A stretch of DNA of 64,000 nucleotides. Source: Streptomyces griseocarneus (GTDB taxonomy: Bacteria; Actinomycetota; Actinomycetes; Streptomycetales; Streptomycetaceae). The notes under the pieces were generated by a model, which saw only the letters and a program-made list of their open reading frames with translations, searched no databases and was not told the DNA's origin. Shown here in pieces: positions 1 to 9,276 of this stretch. Positions within the stretch are counted from its first letter, which is position 1, and every line of letters starts with the position of its first letter. The DNA is taken from assembly GCF_014655595.1 (NCBI RefSeq), contig NZ_BNBL01000008.1, forward strand, positions 278,099 through 342,098. The letters are read 5' to 3'. The translations under genes and the position numbers were made by a program.

Positions 1-917
1 TCGTCGTCGGACTTCAGGTCACGGGCGAAGTCGGCGAGGAAGCGGTCGACGGCACCGCGCGCCGGATGCTCGGGCATGTCGCGCATCTCCGTCACGAAGC
101 GGAGCAGCTCCTTGTAGACCCGCTCGCCGACCTTGCGGTCCACGAAGCGCGGCGTCCAGCCGGGGGCCCCGCCGGTGACGGCCGACATCACCGAGTCGCT
201 GTGGGTGACGAGCCAGTCGTGGGCCCGTACGCACACCAGGTCCACCGCCTTGTGGTGGCCCCCGTCGGCGACGATCCTCTCGAGCATCGTGCCGATCCCC
301 GGCGCGATCTCGGCCGCGTCGGCCCGCCGGGTGATGGCCTCGCCGACGACCGCCTGGACGTCGGCGTCGCGCAGGACCGTCAGGGCGCCGCGCAGCGCGG
401 TGGCGAGCTCGGCGGTCACCCGGTCGGCGTGCTCCGGTTCGGCCAGCCAGGCACCGAGCCGGGAGCCGATGCCGACGGAGCGCAGCCGCTGCCGCACCAC
501 CTCGCCCGAGAGGAAGTTCTCGCCGACGAAGTCGCCGAGGTTCTGCCCGAGCTGGTCCTTCTTGGTCGGGATGATGGCCGTGTGCGGGATCGGCAGGCCC
601 ATGGGCCGCCGGAAGAGCGCGGTGACGGCGAACCAGTCGGCGAGCGCGCCGACCATGCCCGCCTCGGCGGCCGCCGCGACGAAGCCGGCCCAGCCGCCGC
701 CCCACCCCGCCGTCCGGCCCCACGTGGCGAGCGCGTAGACGGCCGCGACGGCGAGCAGCAGGCCCGTGGCGAGCAGCTTCATCCGGCGTACGCCGCGCTG
801 CTTCTCGGCGTCCGCCGCGCTGTAGGTGAAGCCGCCGGGCGCGGCGGGCATCACTCCATCGGCGGCAATCGCGCCGCCACCGGCGGCAGCCGAATCCTGT
901 CCATGGGACCGTTTCAT
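1..917 (-). CDS. DUF445 family membrane protein (3' end cut by window)
   Basis: The frame opens at an ATG at 917 and runs off the left edge, leaving about 305 residues without a stop. After a hydrophilic start there is a hydrophobic stretch at about residues 47-66, then the segment AGMVGALADWFAVTALFRRP near residue 86 and the phrase IPHTAIIPTKK, both typical of DUF445 proteins. The rest is helical and charged. DUF445 proteins are membrane-anchored and have no established biochemical role. The opposite-strand frames here have poor codon use and are not genes. Confidence 0.85.
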   Translation of the reverse strand, partial: MKRSHGQDSAAAGGGAIAADGVMPAAPGGFTYSAADAEKQRGVRRMKLLATGLLLAVAAVYALATWGRTAGWGGGWAGFVAAAAEAGMVGALADWFAVTALFRRPMGLPIPHTAIIPTKKDQLGQNLGDFVGENFLSGEVVRQRLRSVGIGSRLGAWLAEPEHADRVTAELATALRGALTVLRDADVQAVVGEAITRRADAAEIAPGIGTMLERIVADGGHHKAVDLVCVRAHDWLVTHSDSVMSAVTGGAPGWTPRFVDRKVGERVYKELLRFVTEMRDMPEHPARGAVDRFLADFARDLKSDD

Positions 918-1112
918 CCGCACCACCCGTTCCGGCTGTCCTCACGTGCATTGTCCCTACCCGGCCTACCAGGGGAACGGACGAAGAGTTCCCCGCGTCT
1001 GACAAGTCGCAGCTGACATGTCACGAGCACGTGCTGCGTGGCTCTCGCCCCCCCCAGGCCGCCAGGCCGGCCCGGAGCCACACGCTCCGCAGTCCCCAGG
1101 AGACAACCGCCC

Positions 1113-2441
1113 ATGAAGAGGTCACCCCTGCCGCACGGCGCCGCGTACGCCGTGCTCGCGTCCTTGGCGGGCGTGGTGATCGCCGTCTCGACCGCGATAT
1201 TCCTCACCGCCGGCGGGTCCGGCGACCGGCCCGCGGACCGGACCCACGAGGCCCGGCGCTCCGCCGCGCCGGCGGCCACGGGCGGCTGGGTGGGTGCCTG
1301 GTCCACCTCCCCCGCGGCGGCCGAGACGGGCACCGCCCAGGGGCTTCCGGGCCGCTCGATCCGCAACGTGCTGCACACCACGCTCGCCGGCGGCAGTGCC
1401 CGCGTGCACCTGTCCAACCTCTTCGGCACCACGCCGCTGACCATCAGCCACGCCTCCCTGGCCCTCGCCGCGACGCCGGGCGGCCCGGCCGCCGTGCCCG
1501 GCAGCATGCGCGCGCTCACCTTCGGCGGGCGGGGCACGGTGACCATCCCGGCCGGCCGGGCCACCGTCAGCGACCCCGTCCGGCTCTCCGTCGGCTACGC
1601 GGCCGACCTGATGGTGACCACCTACTCCCCCACGCCCTCGGGCCCGGTCACCATTCACCCGTACGCCCGCCAGACCGCCTACCTCGCGGACGGCGACCGG
1701 GTCGAGGACACCGACGCCGGTTCGTACACCACCAAGAGCCCCTACTGGCGCTACGTCACCGCCGTCGACGTCTGGAGCACCGAGGCGCGCGGTTCGGTCG
1801 TGGCCATCGGCGACTCCATCACCGACGGCGTGTCCTCCACCGTGGGGGCCAACCGCCGCTGGACCGACTTCCTGGCCGCCCGGCTGCGCTCCGAGCCCGA
1901 CGCCCCGCGCTACGGCGTGCTGAACCAGGGCATCAGCGGCAACCGGATCCTGCTCGGCGGCCAGGGCGCCTCCCCGGTCAACAACCCCAGCGCCCTGGAG
2001 CGCTTCGACCGTGACGTGCTGTCCCGGGCGGGCGTGCGGGCCGTGGTCGTCGAACTGGGCGTCAACGACATCCTGCGCCGCCCGAAGCAGACCGACCCGG
2101 CCCGGATCACGGCGGGGCTGCGGCAGCTGGTGGAGCGTGCGCACGCGCGCGGGGTGCGCGTCGTGGGCTCCACGCTGACGCCCATCGACGGCCACAAGGG
2201 CGTCGTGCCGGAGCAGGAGATCGTGCGGCAGGGCGTGAACGCCGAGATCCGCGCCGGACGCGTCTTCGACGACGTGGTCGACTTCGACCTGGCGCTGCGC
2301 GATCCCGCCAACCCGCAGCGGCTCCTCCCGGCGTACGACTGCGGCGACCATCTGCACCCCAGCGACGCCGGCTACCGCGCGATGGCCGACGCCCTGGACC
2401 TCGAAGCGCTCAAGAGCCGGCCGGTCGCCGCCGCGCTGTGA
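1113..2441 (+). CDS. Secreted or membrane-anchored SGNH/GDSL hydrolase
   Basis: This is a 442-residue esterase/lipase-type hydrolase. The ATG at 1113 follows an AGGAGA ribosome site; an upstream in-frame extension to 1038 is unlikely. A hydrophobic N-terminal segment (about residues 11-32) suggests export. The SGNH blocks are visible: GDSITDG with Ser235 as nucleophile, GISGN, the GVND block, and HPSDAGY with His415 near the C-terminus. The roughly 200 residues before the GDS motif form an extra beta-rich domain seen in actinobacterial relatives. The natural substrate (acyl or acetyl esters) cannot be told from sequence. Confidence 0.9.
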   Translation: MKRSPLPHGAAYAVLASLAGVVIAVSTAIFLTAGGSGDRPADRTHEARRSAAPAATGGWVGAWSTSPAAAETGTAQGLPGRSIRNVLHTTLAGGSARVHLSNLFGTTPLTISHASLALAATPGGPAAVPGSMRALTFGGRGTVTIPAGRATVSDPVRLSVGYAADLMVTTYSPTPSGPVTIHPYARQTAYLADGDRVEDTDAGSYTTKSPYWRYVTAVDVWSTEARGSVVAIGDSITDGVSSTVGANRRWTDFLAARLRSEPDAPRYGVLNQGISGNRILLGGQGASPVNNPSALERFDRDVLSRAGVRAVVVELGVNDILRRPKQTDPARITAGLRQLVERAHARGVRVVGSTLTPIDGHKGVVPEQEIVRQGVNAEIRAGRVFDDVVDFDLALRDPANPQRLLPAYDCGDHLHPSDAGYRAMADALDLEALKSRPVAAAL

Positions 2442-2534
2442 GCCGCGGGCGCGGCGAAGGTTCCTGTGCGGCGAAGGCGCCTGTGCGGCCGTCCGGAGAA
2501 ACGATCACTCGGACGAAGCAGGCCGCTGAAACGA

Positions 2535-3218
2535 TCACTCCAGCGACTTGCGGCCGCTCCGGCGCTCCTCGCGGCCCAGGCGGCGCTCCTCGCGCCGCTC
2601 CTCCCGCAGCCGCTTCCGCTCGGCCTTCGGCAGCTTCCGGTCGACGCCGACGCCGCCCCAGAAGGCGAAGCCGGTGACGTGCACCCTGGGGGATCCCGGG
2701 GTGCCCGGGCCGGAGGCCTTGTCGTCGAAGGCGCCCATGATGCCGACGCCGCCGACGTGCACCTCGAGCTCCGGCGGGACGGTGACCTGCATGCCGCCCA
2801 TGACGGCGATGCAGCGGATGACCACGTCGCGGTCCTCGAACCGCGCCTCGCGCAGGTCGATCTCGCCGCCGCCCCAGAAGGTGAACGCGGTGAACGTGCG
2901 GGGGACGGTCCATGCGCCGCGGCGCTGGAAGCCGCCCATGATGCCCACGGCGCCCTTGGACGTCGCCCGCCCGCCGATCCGCCCGGCCCAGCCCTCCGCG
3001 GCCGGCTCGGCGGCCCCGGCGGCCGTCCGGGAGGGCATCGGCAGGTCCCTCACGAGCGGTTCCAGATCGGCGTGGGTACGGGCCTTGTAGGCGGCGTCCA
3101 GCCTCTCCTCGAACTCCTCCATGTCCAGCCGCCCCTCGGCGACGGCCTCGCGCAGGGCCTCGGCGATCCGCTCGCGCTCCGCGTCCGAGGCCCGCATCTC
3201 AGGAAGCTCGCTCATCAT
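2535..3218 (-). CDS. DUF1707 domain protein with LiaF-like C-terminal region
   Basis: The 227-residue protein opens with a DUF1707 (SHOCT-like) block at about residues 8-60: MRASDAERERIAEALREA, then GRLDMEEFEERLDAAYKART. The middle carries beta-rich repeats (AVGIMGGF, FTFWGGGEIDL, CIAVMGGMQVTVP, GVGIMGAF, GFAFWGG) like the C-terminal region of LiaF/cell-wall-stress proteins. The C-terminus is highly basic (about the last 35 residues). No membrane segment is seen, so it is likely cytoplasmic or membrane-associated. Two adjacent ATG codons (3218 and 3215) could start it. Function is unknown; a cell-envelope stress role is only inference. Confidence 0.85.
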   Translation of the reverse strand: MMSELPEMRASDAERERIAEALREAVAEGRLDMEEFEERLDAAYKARTHADLEPLVRDLPMPSRTAAGAAEPAAEGWAGRIGGRATSKGAVGIMGGFQRRGAWTVPRTFTAFTFWGGGEIDLREARFEDRDVVIRCIAVMGGMQVTVPPELEVHVGGVGIMGAFDDKASGPGTPGSPRVHVTGFAFWGGVGVDRKLPKAERKRLREERREERRLGREERRSGRKSLE

Positions 3219-3236
3219 GGCGACCAGCGTAAGGGC

Positions 3237-4202
3237 CTACGGCGTCGGCCGTTCGGCGTACATCCGGGCGATGACCTCCTCGATGTCGGGCTCGCGCACC
3301 GACAGGTCCACCAGCGGATACCGCCCGGCCACCGCCGCCACGATCGGGGCCGCGCTGCTGGTCGCGGCGAACGCCAGCCACTGGCGCGGCCCTTCGACCT
3401 TCACCGTGCGCGCCCCCGGCACTCCGGCGATGGGCGGAATCTCATGTTCCAGGTCGACCACGAGCATCCGCTCGCTCTCCCCCACCGCGTGCAGCCCGTC
3501 CAGCCCGCCGTCGTACACGAGCCGGCCGTGGTCGATGACCATCACCCGCTTGCAGAGCTGCTCGATGTCCGTCAGGTCGTGCGTGGTGAGCACGACGGTC
3601 GTCCCGCGCTCGGCGTTCACCTCCCGCAGGAACTCCCGGACCTTCGCCTTGCTCACCACGTCGAGGCCGATGGTCGGCTCGTCGAGGTAGAGCACCTCCG
3701 GGTCGTGCAGCAGCGCCGCCGCGATGTCCCCGCGCATCCGCTGGCCGAGCGAGAGCTGCCGCACGGGCACGTCCAGCAGCCCGCCGAGGTCGAGCAGTTC
3801 CACACAGCGCTCGAGGTTGGCGCGGTAACGGGCCTCGGGGACGCGGTACATGCGGCGCACCAGGCCGTAGGAGTCGCGCAGGGGAAGGTCCCACCACAGG
3901 GTGGTGCGCTGCCCGAAGACCACGCCGATGCGGCGCGCCAGACCCGTCCGGTCGCGGGAGGGGTCGACGCCCGCGACGCGCAGGCGTCCGCCGCTGGGCG
4001 TGAGGATGCCGGTGAGCATCTTGATGGTGGTGGACTTCCCGGCGCCGTTGGGGCCGATGTAGCCGACCATCTCGCCGCGCGGCACGCTGAAGCTGATGCC
4101 GTCCACGGCCCGCACCTGGTGCCGCTCCCGGCGCAGGAAGCCCGTCCTGCGGCGGATGTCGAAGACCTTCCGCACGTCGTCGAGCTCGATGAATCCGTCC
4201 AC
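3237..4202 (-). CDS. ABC transporter ATP-binding protein
   Basis: This ATPase energises the exporter whose two membrane subunits lie just upstream. It shows Walker A (GPNGAGKST), the signature LSLGQRMRGD, Walker B (VLYLDEPTIGLD) and the switch His in LTTHD. The start is probably the GTG at 4202: a GGGGAG sits 9 nt upstream, and it lies 5 nt after the permease stop. A TTG at 4211 that overlaps that stop is the alternative, but it sits directly against the ribosome site. The C-terminal 80 residues are a typical ABC-2 extension. The substrate is unknown. Confidence 0.92.
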   Translation of the reverse strand: MDGFIELDDVRKVFDIRRRTGFLRRERHQVRAVDGISFSVPRGEMVGYIGPNGAGKSTTIKMLTGILTPSGGRLRVAGVDPSRDRTGLARRIGVVFGQRTTLWWDLPLRDSYGLVRRMYRVPEARYRANLERCVELLDLGGLLDVPVRQLSLGQRMRGDIAAALLHDPEVLYLDEPTIGLDVVSKAKVREFLREVNAERGTTVVLTTHDLTDIEQLCKRVMVIDHGRLVYDGGLDGLHAVGESERMLVVDLEHEIPPIAGVPGARTVKVEGPRQWLAFAATSSAAPIVAAVAGRYPLVDLSVREPDIEEVIARMYAERPTP

Positions 4203-4207
4203 CGTCG

Positions 4208-5035
4208 TCAACTCCCCGTACTCCGATAGCTCCGCAGTCCCGTCCGCCACGCCAGCCCGGCCGCCACGCAGCACACGAGCGCCACCAGGGGCGAGGCGAA
4301 GTCGACCCAGGCCGGCAGCCGCAGCGGGTCGTCGCGGCCCAGGACGCGCAGCGCCGGCAGCCAGTTGACGAAGGCGAGCGGGACGACGAACGTGACACCG
4401 CGCACCAGGTCGGTGGCGAAGACCGTGGGCGGGTACTGCAGCAGCGTCGTCCCGCCGTAGGTGAAGGCGTTCTGTATCTCCGAGGCGTCGTCGGCCCGGA
4501 ACTGGAACGCCGCGCCGGCGACGAAGACCGCCCCGAAGATCACCGCTCCGCTGACGAGCATCAGGGGGACGAGCGCCACCGCCGTCGGCGTCCAGTCGAC
4601 GTCGAGGCGCGTCAGCGACCAGGCCAGCAGCAGCACCCCCTGGCTGAGCCGGCCCAGCCGCCGCAGCGCGAAGCGGTCGGCGGCCACCTGGGCGAGGACG
4701 GGCACCGGGCGCGTCAGGAGCACGTCCAGCGTGCCGTCGCGCACCCGCCGGCCGAGGCGGTCCATGTTGCCGAGGGCCAGGTCGGCGAGGCCGAAGGCGG
4801 TGCTCGTGGTGCCGTAGAGGAAGGCCACTTCGGGAAGGGAGAACCCGCCGAGCGCGTCGACGTGCGAGAACATGATGGCGATGGCCACGAAGTCGAGCGC
4901 GGTGGCGGCGAAGTTGCCGGCGGTCATCATCACGAAGGACAGGCGGTAGGCCATCGTCGAGCGGACCCACATCCCCACGATGAGGCCGTAGGAGCGCAGT
5001 CCGTCGCCCCACCGGCGCGCGCGGGCGTCAGCCAC
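4208..5035 (-). CDS. ABC-2 type permease subunit (second of two)
   Basis: A 275-residue membrane protein with about six hydrophobic segments. The pattern LGNMDRLGRRVRDGTLDVLLTRPVPVL is characteristic of the ABC-2 permease family (PF06182) paired with DrrA/NatA-like ATPases. The GTG start at 5035 overlaps the stop of the preceding permease by 8 nt, so the two are translationally coupled. With the ATPase at 3237-4202 it forms a three-gene heterodimeric exporter. The family exports varied hydrophobic compounds; nothing here identifies the cargo. Confidence 0.9.
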   Translation of the reverse strand: MADARARRWGDGLRSYGLIVGMWVRSTMAYRLSFVMMTAGNFAATALDFVAIAIMFSHVDALGGFSLPEVAFLYGTTSTAFGLADLALGNMDRLGRRVRDGTLDVLLTRPVPVLAQVAADRFALRRLGRLSQGVLLLAWSLTRLDVDWTPTAVALVPLMLVSGAVIFGAVFVAGAAFQFRADDASEIQNAFTYGGTTLLQYPPTVFATDLVRGVTFVVPLAFVNWLPALRVLGRDDPLRLPAWVDFASPLVALVCCVAAGLAWRTGLRSYRSTGS

Positions 5036-5828
5036 CCTGGACCACCACCTTGCGCGTCGCCGCCGACTGCAGCACCCGTCCCGCCGCGAGCAGGACCGCC
5101 GCCCACGCCGCCTGGAAGGCCAGCGCCACGGCGAGCCCCGCCCCGTGGTGCCGCCCCAGGAGGACGTCCACGGGCACCTGCAGCATGGCCGCCCACGGCA
5201 GCGTCCGCGCGACCTCGCCGAAGGCGCCGGGGAAGACGTTCAGGGGCAGCAGCGTCCCGGAGAAGAACATGCACAGCAGGGCGCTCAGCGTGCCCACCCC
5301 CGAGCCGTCGAGGAGCCAGAAGGCGCACAGCGCCACCAGATAGCGCAGCGCGAAGCTCACGACGACGCCCAGGAGGACCGACAGCAGGAAGGACAGCCAG
5401 GTCACCACATCGCCGGGGAGGGCCAGTTCGAAGGCGAGGGCGCCGACGGCCAGGGGCACCACCCCGCGTCCCAGCAGCTGGAAGAGCGCGCGTCCCAGGT
5501 CGCTCGCCAGCCACCACATCTGCAGGTCCACCGGCCGGTAGAGGTCGACGGCGATGTCACCGGAGCGGATGCGGTCCTGGAGCTCCTCCTGGAAGCCGCC
5601 GCCGAGGAGCGAGGCACAGGCCAGCAGCGCCTGGCTGACCCAGACGAACGTCAGCGCCTGCGACCGGTCGTAGCCGCCCAGGTGCGGCCGTTCGTTCCAC
5701 AGGGCGATGTAGGTGTAGGCGACGATAAAGCCGAAGACCGTATTGGTGAACACCCCGGCGGCGGTGGCCGTCCGGTACGTCGCGTACCGCCGGAAGCCGC
5801 CGACCGCGACGGCCGCGTACAGCCGCAT
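5028..5828 (-). CDS. ABC-2 type permease subunit (first of two)
   Basis: A 266-residue polytopic membrane protein. It shares the family pattern QDRIRSGDIAVDLYRPVDL with the second permease, so the pair are paralogous halves of one exporter. The start is taken as the ATG at 5828, which follows a GAGGGGGA ribosome site; an in-frame ATG at 5903 lacks one and would add a non-hydrophobic leader. It is the promoter-proximal gene of the ABC operon and is divergent from the penicillin-binding protein gene at 6092. Confidence 0.88.
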   Translation of the reverse strand: MRLYAAVAVGGFRRYATYRTATAAGVFTNTVFGFIVAYTYIALWNERPHLGGYDRSQALTFVWVSQALLACASLLGGGFQEELQDRIRSGDIAVDLYRPVDLQMWWLASDLGRALFQLLGRGVVPLAVGALAFELALPGDVVTWLSFLLSVLLGVVVSFALRYLVALCAFWLLDGSGVGTLSALLCMFFSGTLLPLNVFPGAFGEVARTLPWAAMLQVPVDVLLGRHHGAGLAVALAFQAAWAAVLLAAGRVLQSAATRKVVVQGG

Positions 5829-6091
5829 CCCGCGCTCCCCCTCGTCGTCGCCGAAGCGCACGAGCCTAGCCGTACATATCGTCCGGGAACCACGGAATTT
5901 CACCCCATGGAGTGGTCGGGCTGGCCTGAACGGCCCTTACGGCGCTGTCAAACGTGCGCTGGGACCTTCAGCCGGAACGCTTGATGCGACAGTGTCTTTC
6001 GGGGCGTACGACGCAGTTCGGAACCGCCCGACCCGACACTGCTCCGCCGTGGCCGCACAACCCCGGCGGCGGCCGAGGAGTCCCTGGAGAC

Positions 6092-8395
6092 ATGAGCGAC
6101 GAGCAGTCACAGCAGCGGTCCGCCGGTGCTGGCCACGCGCCGCCCCGTTGGGCACCGCGGGGGGAGGCGGCCGCGGCCCCCGGCGCGCCCGGCGGGCGGG
6201 GCCGTCCCCGGCGCACGGGCCCGCGCCGGCTCCTGCCCACCTGGCGCATGGTGCTCGGGGGATTCCTCCTGATCGTCCTGCTGGTCGTGGGCGGACTGGT
6301 CGCCGGCTATCTGCTGGTCGACATCCCCCCGGCCAACAAGGCCGCCGTCGCCGAGAGCAACGTCTTCCTCTACGCCGACGGCTCCCAGCTCGCCCGCGAC
6401 GGCGAGGTCAACCGCGAGAGCGTGGGGCTCAGCCGCGTGCCCAAGGACGTCCAGCACGCCGTCCTCGCCGCTGAGGACCGCGACTTCTACTCCGAGTCCG
6501 CCGTCAATCCCGAGGCGATGCTGCGCGCCGCCTGGAACACCGTCACCGGCAAGGGGAAGCAGTCCGGTTCGACGATCACCCAGCAGTACGTGAAGAACTA
6601 CTACCTCGGCCAGGAACAGACCATCAGCCGCAAGGTGAAGGAGTTCTTCATCGCCATCAAGCTGGACCGCGAGGAGAGCAAGAACGACATCCTCGAGGGC
6701 TACCTCAACACCAGCTACTTCGGGCGCAACGCCTACGGCATCCAGGCCGCCTCCCAGGCGTACTACGGCAAGGACTCCGACAAGCTCACCACCGCCGAGG
6801 GCGCCTACCTCGCCACCCTCCTCAACGCCCCCAGCGCCTACGACGTCGGCGCGCACCCCGAGAACAAGCCGCGGGCGCTGGCCCGCTGGAACTACGTCCT
6901 CGACGGCATGCTGAAGAAGAAGTGGCTCGGGCAGGACGAGCGCGCGCGGATGACGTTCCCCTCGCCCGGCAAGACCAAGCCGCGGCTGAGCATGACGGGA
7001 CAGCGCGGCTACCTCGTGGAGGCCGTCAAGGACTACCTGACCAGCAACAAGATCATCGACGAGACGACGCTGGCGGCCGGCGGCTACCGCATCACCACGA
7101 CGATCGACCGGAAGAAGCAGGACGCCTTCGTCAGTGCGGTGCGCCGGCAGCTGATGGACGACCTCAGCGACGACCGCAAGGTCGACCGGTACGTACGGGC
7201 CGGCGGCGCCTCCATCGACCCGAGGACCGGCAAGGTCGTCGCCCTCTACGGCGGCATCGACTACACCAAGCAGTACGTCAACAACGCCACCCGGCGCGAC
7301 TACCAAGTCGGTTCCACGTTCAAGCCGTTCGTCTTCACCTCGGCCGTCGACAACGACTCGACCACCCAGCAGGGGCGCCTGATCACGCCGTACACGATCT
7401 ACGACGGCACCAACAGGCGTCCGGTGCAGGGCAGCGGCGGTCCCGTCGGCTACGCGCCGGAGAACGAGGACGGCCGGTCCTACGGCCCGATCACCGTCAC
7501 CAAGGCCACCGACCTGTCGGTGAACTCCGTGTACGCGCAGATGGCCCAGGACGTCGGCCCGGCCAAGGTCAAGGACACCGCCATCGCCCTCGGCATCCCC
7601 GCCCGGACGCCCGACCTGACCGCCACCCCCTCCATCGCGCTCGGTGTGGCCACCGCCAGCGTCCTGGACATGACCCAGGCCTACGCGACGCTCGCCAACC
7701 ACGGCCGGCACGGCCCGTACACGCTGGTGGAGTCGGTGGCCAAGTCCGGCGAGGACATCCAGCTGCCGGACGGCAAGGAGGTCAAGCCGGTGGTGACGCG
7801 CGAGGCCGCCGACACCACGACCTCGATCCTGCAGAGCGTCGTGGAGAGCGGCACCGGCCGCAGGGCCCAGGCCGCGGGACGCCCGGCGGCGGGCAAGACG
7901 GGCACGGCCGAGGAGGACAAGGCCGCCTGGTTCGCGGGCTACACCCCCGACCTGGCGACCGTCGTGGCGGTGATGGGCCAGGACCCCGACACGGGCGACC
8001 AGAAGCCGCTGTACGGGGCCGCCGGGGAGCCCCGCATGAACGGCGGCGACTACCCCGCGCGGATCTGGGCGGCCTACACCGCCGACGCGCTGGAGGGCAC
8101 CGAGGCCACCGACTTCGACCTGGAGCTGCAGAGCGGCGCGGTGGCGCCGCCCCCCGAGCCGTCCCCGACGTCGGCTCCGCCGACGGAGACCACCGCCCCG
8201 CCGACGACGGCCCCGCCGTTCACCCCGCCGACCACCGAGGGCCCGCCGCAGCCACCGGAGTTCACGGTTCCGCCGGTCACCCCGCCGGGCTTCCCGACGC
8301 CGCCGGGACTGCCCACGTTCGGTCCGCCGAACGACAAGGAGCGGCGTCCGTCGGAGCGCCGGGGCGCCGGCGACCTCCTGGGGTACGACTACTGA
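6092..8395 (+). CDS. Class A penicillin-binding protein (transglycosylase/transpeptidase)
   Basis: A bifunctional peptidoglycan synthase of 767 residues. The order is a Pro/Gly/Arg-rich cytoplasmic N-terminus (1-50), one membrane anchor (about 51-77), a GT51 transglycosylase with AEDRDFY near residue 127 and the STITQQYVKN block, then a transpeptidase. The transpeptidase has Ser408-Thr-Phe-Lys411, Ser476-Val-Asn478 and Lys602-Thr-Gly. A Pro/Thr-rich, probably disordered tail fills about the last 80 residues. The ATG at 6092 has GAGGAG upstream; a longer frame from 5954 is unsupported. It polymerises and cross-links lipid II outside the membrane. Confidence 0.93.
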   Translation: MSDEQSQQRSAGAGHAPPRWAPRGEAAAAPGAPGGRGRPRRTGPRRLLPTWRMVLGGFLLIVLLVVGGLVAGYLLVDIPPANKAAVAESNVFLYADGSQLARDGEVNRESVGLSRVPKDVQHAVLAAEDRDFYSESAVNPEAMLRAAWNTVTGKGKQSGSTITQQYVKNYYLGQEQTISRKVKEFFIAIKLDREESKNDILEGYLNTSYFGRNAYGIQAASQAYYGKDSDKLTTAEGAYLATLLNAPSAYDVGAHPENKPRALARWNYVLDGMLKKKWLGQDERARMTFPSPGKTKPRLSMTGQRGYLVEAVKDYLTSNKIIDETTLAAGGYRITTTIDRKKQDAFVSAVRRQLMDDLSDDRKVDRYVRAGGASIDPRTGKVVALYGGIDYTKQYVNNATRRDYQVGSTFKPFVFTSAVDNDSTTQQGRLITPYTIYDGTNRRPVQGSGGPVGYAPENEDGRSYGPITVTKATDLSVNSVYAQMAQDVGPAKVKDTAIALGIPARTPDLTATPSIALGVATASVLDMTQAYATLANHGRHGPYTLVESVAKSGEDIQLPDGKEVKPVVTREAADTTTSILQSVVESGTGRRAQAAGRPAAGKTGTAEEDKAAWFAGYTPDLATVVAVMGQDPDTGDQKPLYGAAGEPRMNGGDYPARIWAAYTADALEGTEATDFDLELQSGAVAPPPEPSPTSAPPTETTAPPTTAPPFTPPTTEGPPQPPEFTVPPVTPPGFPTPPGLPTFGPPNDKERRPSERRGAGDLLGYDY

Positions 8396-8407
8396 CGCCG
8401 GGCCGCC

Positions 8408-8728
8408 TCAGTGGCCGGAGGTGGCCTTCAGGCCCACCACGGCCACCAGCAACAGGGTGATGAACAGGACGCGGGCGGCGGTCACCGGCTCGCCGAGCAC
8501 GGTCATGCCGAGCACCGCCGCACCGGCCGCGCCGATGCCGACCCACACTCCGTAGGCCGTGCCGATGGGGAGCGTCTTCGCGGCCTGCGCCAGCAGCAGC
8601 ATGCTGGCGACGATGCCGGCGACGGTGAACACGCTCGGCCACAGCCGCGTGAAACCCTCGGTGAACTTCATGCCGATCGCCCAGCCGACCTCGAGCAGAC
8701 CGGCGACGGCGAGCAGGACCCATGCCAT
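8408..8728 (-). CDS. gdx: SMR-family small exporter, Gdx/SugE type
   Basis: A 106-residue, four-helix small multidrug resistance protein. The conserved membrane-embedded Glu13 is present (GLLEVGWAIGMK), as is the GTAYGVWVGIGA segment. The Gdx (guanidinium exporter) rather than Emr subtype is supported by the guanidine-III riboswitch in its leader. Gdx proteins are dual-topology dimers that exchange guanidinium for protons. The ATG at 8728 has GGAGGTG about 6 nt upstream. It is a lone gene, convergent with the penicillin-binding protein gene. Confidence 0.92.
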   Translation of the reverse strand: MAWVLLAVAGLLEVGWAIGMKFTEGFTRLWPSVFTVAGIVASMLLLAQAAKTLPIGTAYGVWVGIGAAGAAVLGMTVLGEPVTAARVLFITLLLVAVVGLKATSGH

Positions 8729-8760
8729 GACGGCACCTCCGGTGGAAACGACTTCCAGGG

Positions 8761-8803
8761 GTGCGTCGTCTTGTCCTGACCCGGTACGGCGCGTCTCGTC
8801 GGG
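8761..8803 (-). promoter_or_regulatory. Guanidine-III riboswitch (ykkC-III)
   Basis: Read on the minus strand, this leader contains CCCGACGAGACGCGCCGTAC, followed by CGGGTCAGGACAAGACGACGC. It closely follows the guanidine-III consensus as I remember it (GACGAGGTGCGCCGTACCCGGTCAGGACAAGACGGCGC). It lies 33 nt upstream of the SMR exporter start, where this class is normally found in actinobacteria. Guanidine binding should stabilise the pseudoknot and raise exporter expression. Confidence 0.85.
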
Positions 8804-8860
8804 TATGACGACCGTATCAAAAAGGGTGAACGTGAAAAAGGGGACGGACGGGGACGTCCG

Positions 8861-9202
8861 TCAGAGGTAGAGACCCGTGGAGTCCTCGGACCCCTCCAGG
8901 CGCTCCGCCGCCACCGCGTGCAGGTCCCGCTCGCGCATCAGGACGTACGCGACCCCGCGGACCTCGACCTCGGCGCGGTCCTCCGGGTCGTAGAGCACCC
9001 GGTCGCCCGGCTCGACCGTGCGCACGCTCTGCCCGACCGCGACGACCTCGGCCCAGGCCAGCCTGCGGCCCACCGCCGCCGTCGCCGGGATGACGATGCC
9101 GCCGGTGGACCGGCGCTCGCCCTCGGGGATGTCGGTCCGGACCAGCACGCGGTCGTGGAGCATCCGGATGGGCAGCTTGTCGTGGCTGGTGTTCGTACTC
9201 AC
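8861..9202 (-). CDS. GroES-like co-chaperonin family protein
   Basis: A 113-residue GroES-fold protein: MLHDRVLVR, GGIVIPATA and EVVAVGQSVRTVEPGDRVLYDPED match the Cpn10 barrel, with a longer, acidic C-terminus ending STGLYL. It stands alone without groEL, so it is probably an accessory Cpn10 paralogue rather than the main groES. The GTG at 9202 is chosen because the Cpn10 core begins about 13 residues later; an ATG at 9241 is possible and no clear ribosome site separates them. Confidence 0.85.
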   Translation of the reverse strand: MSTNTSHDKLPIRMLHDRVLVRTDIPEGERRSTGGIVIPATAAVGRRLAWAEVVAVGQSVRTVEPGDRVLYDPEDRAEVEVRGVAYVLMRERDLHAVAAERLEGSEDSTGLYL

Positions 9203-9276
9203 GCGAAGACGGTACCTGCCCGGGCGCGGGAGCGAGGCCACAGGGCCGTCATCCGGCCCGAACCGGTCACCGCCGC

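Noticed and set aside
2466..4229. 587-codon plus-strand frame across the DUF1707 and ABC ATPase genes
   Set aside because: It is the complement of two well-supported genes and shows no family motif.
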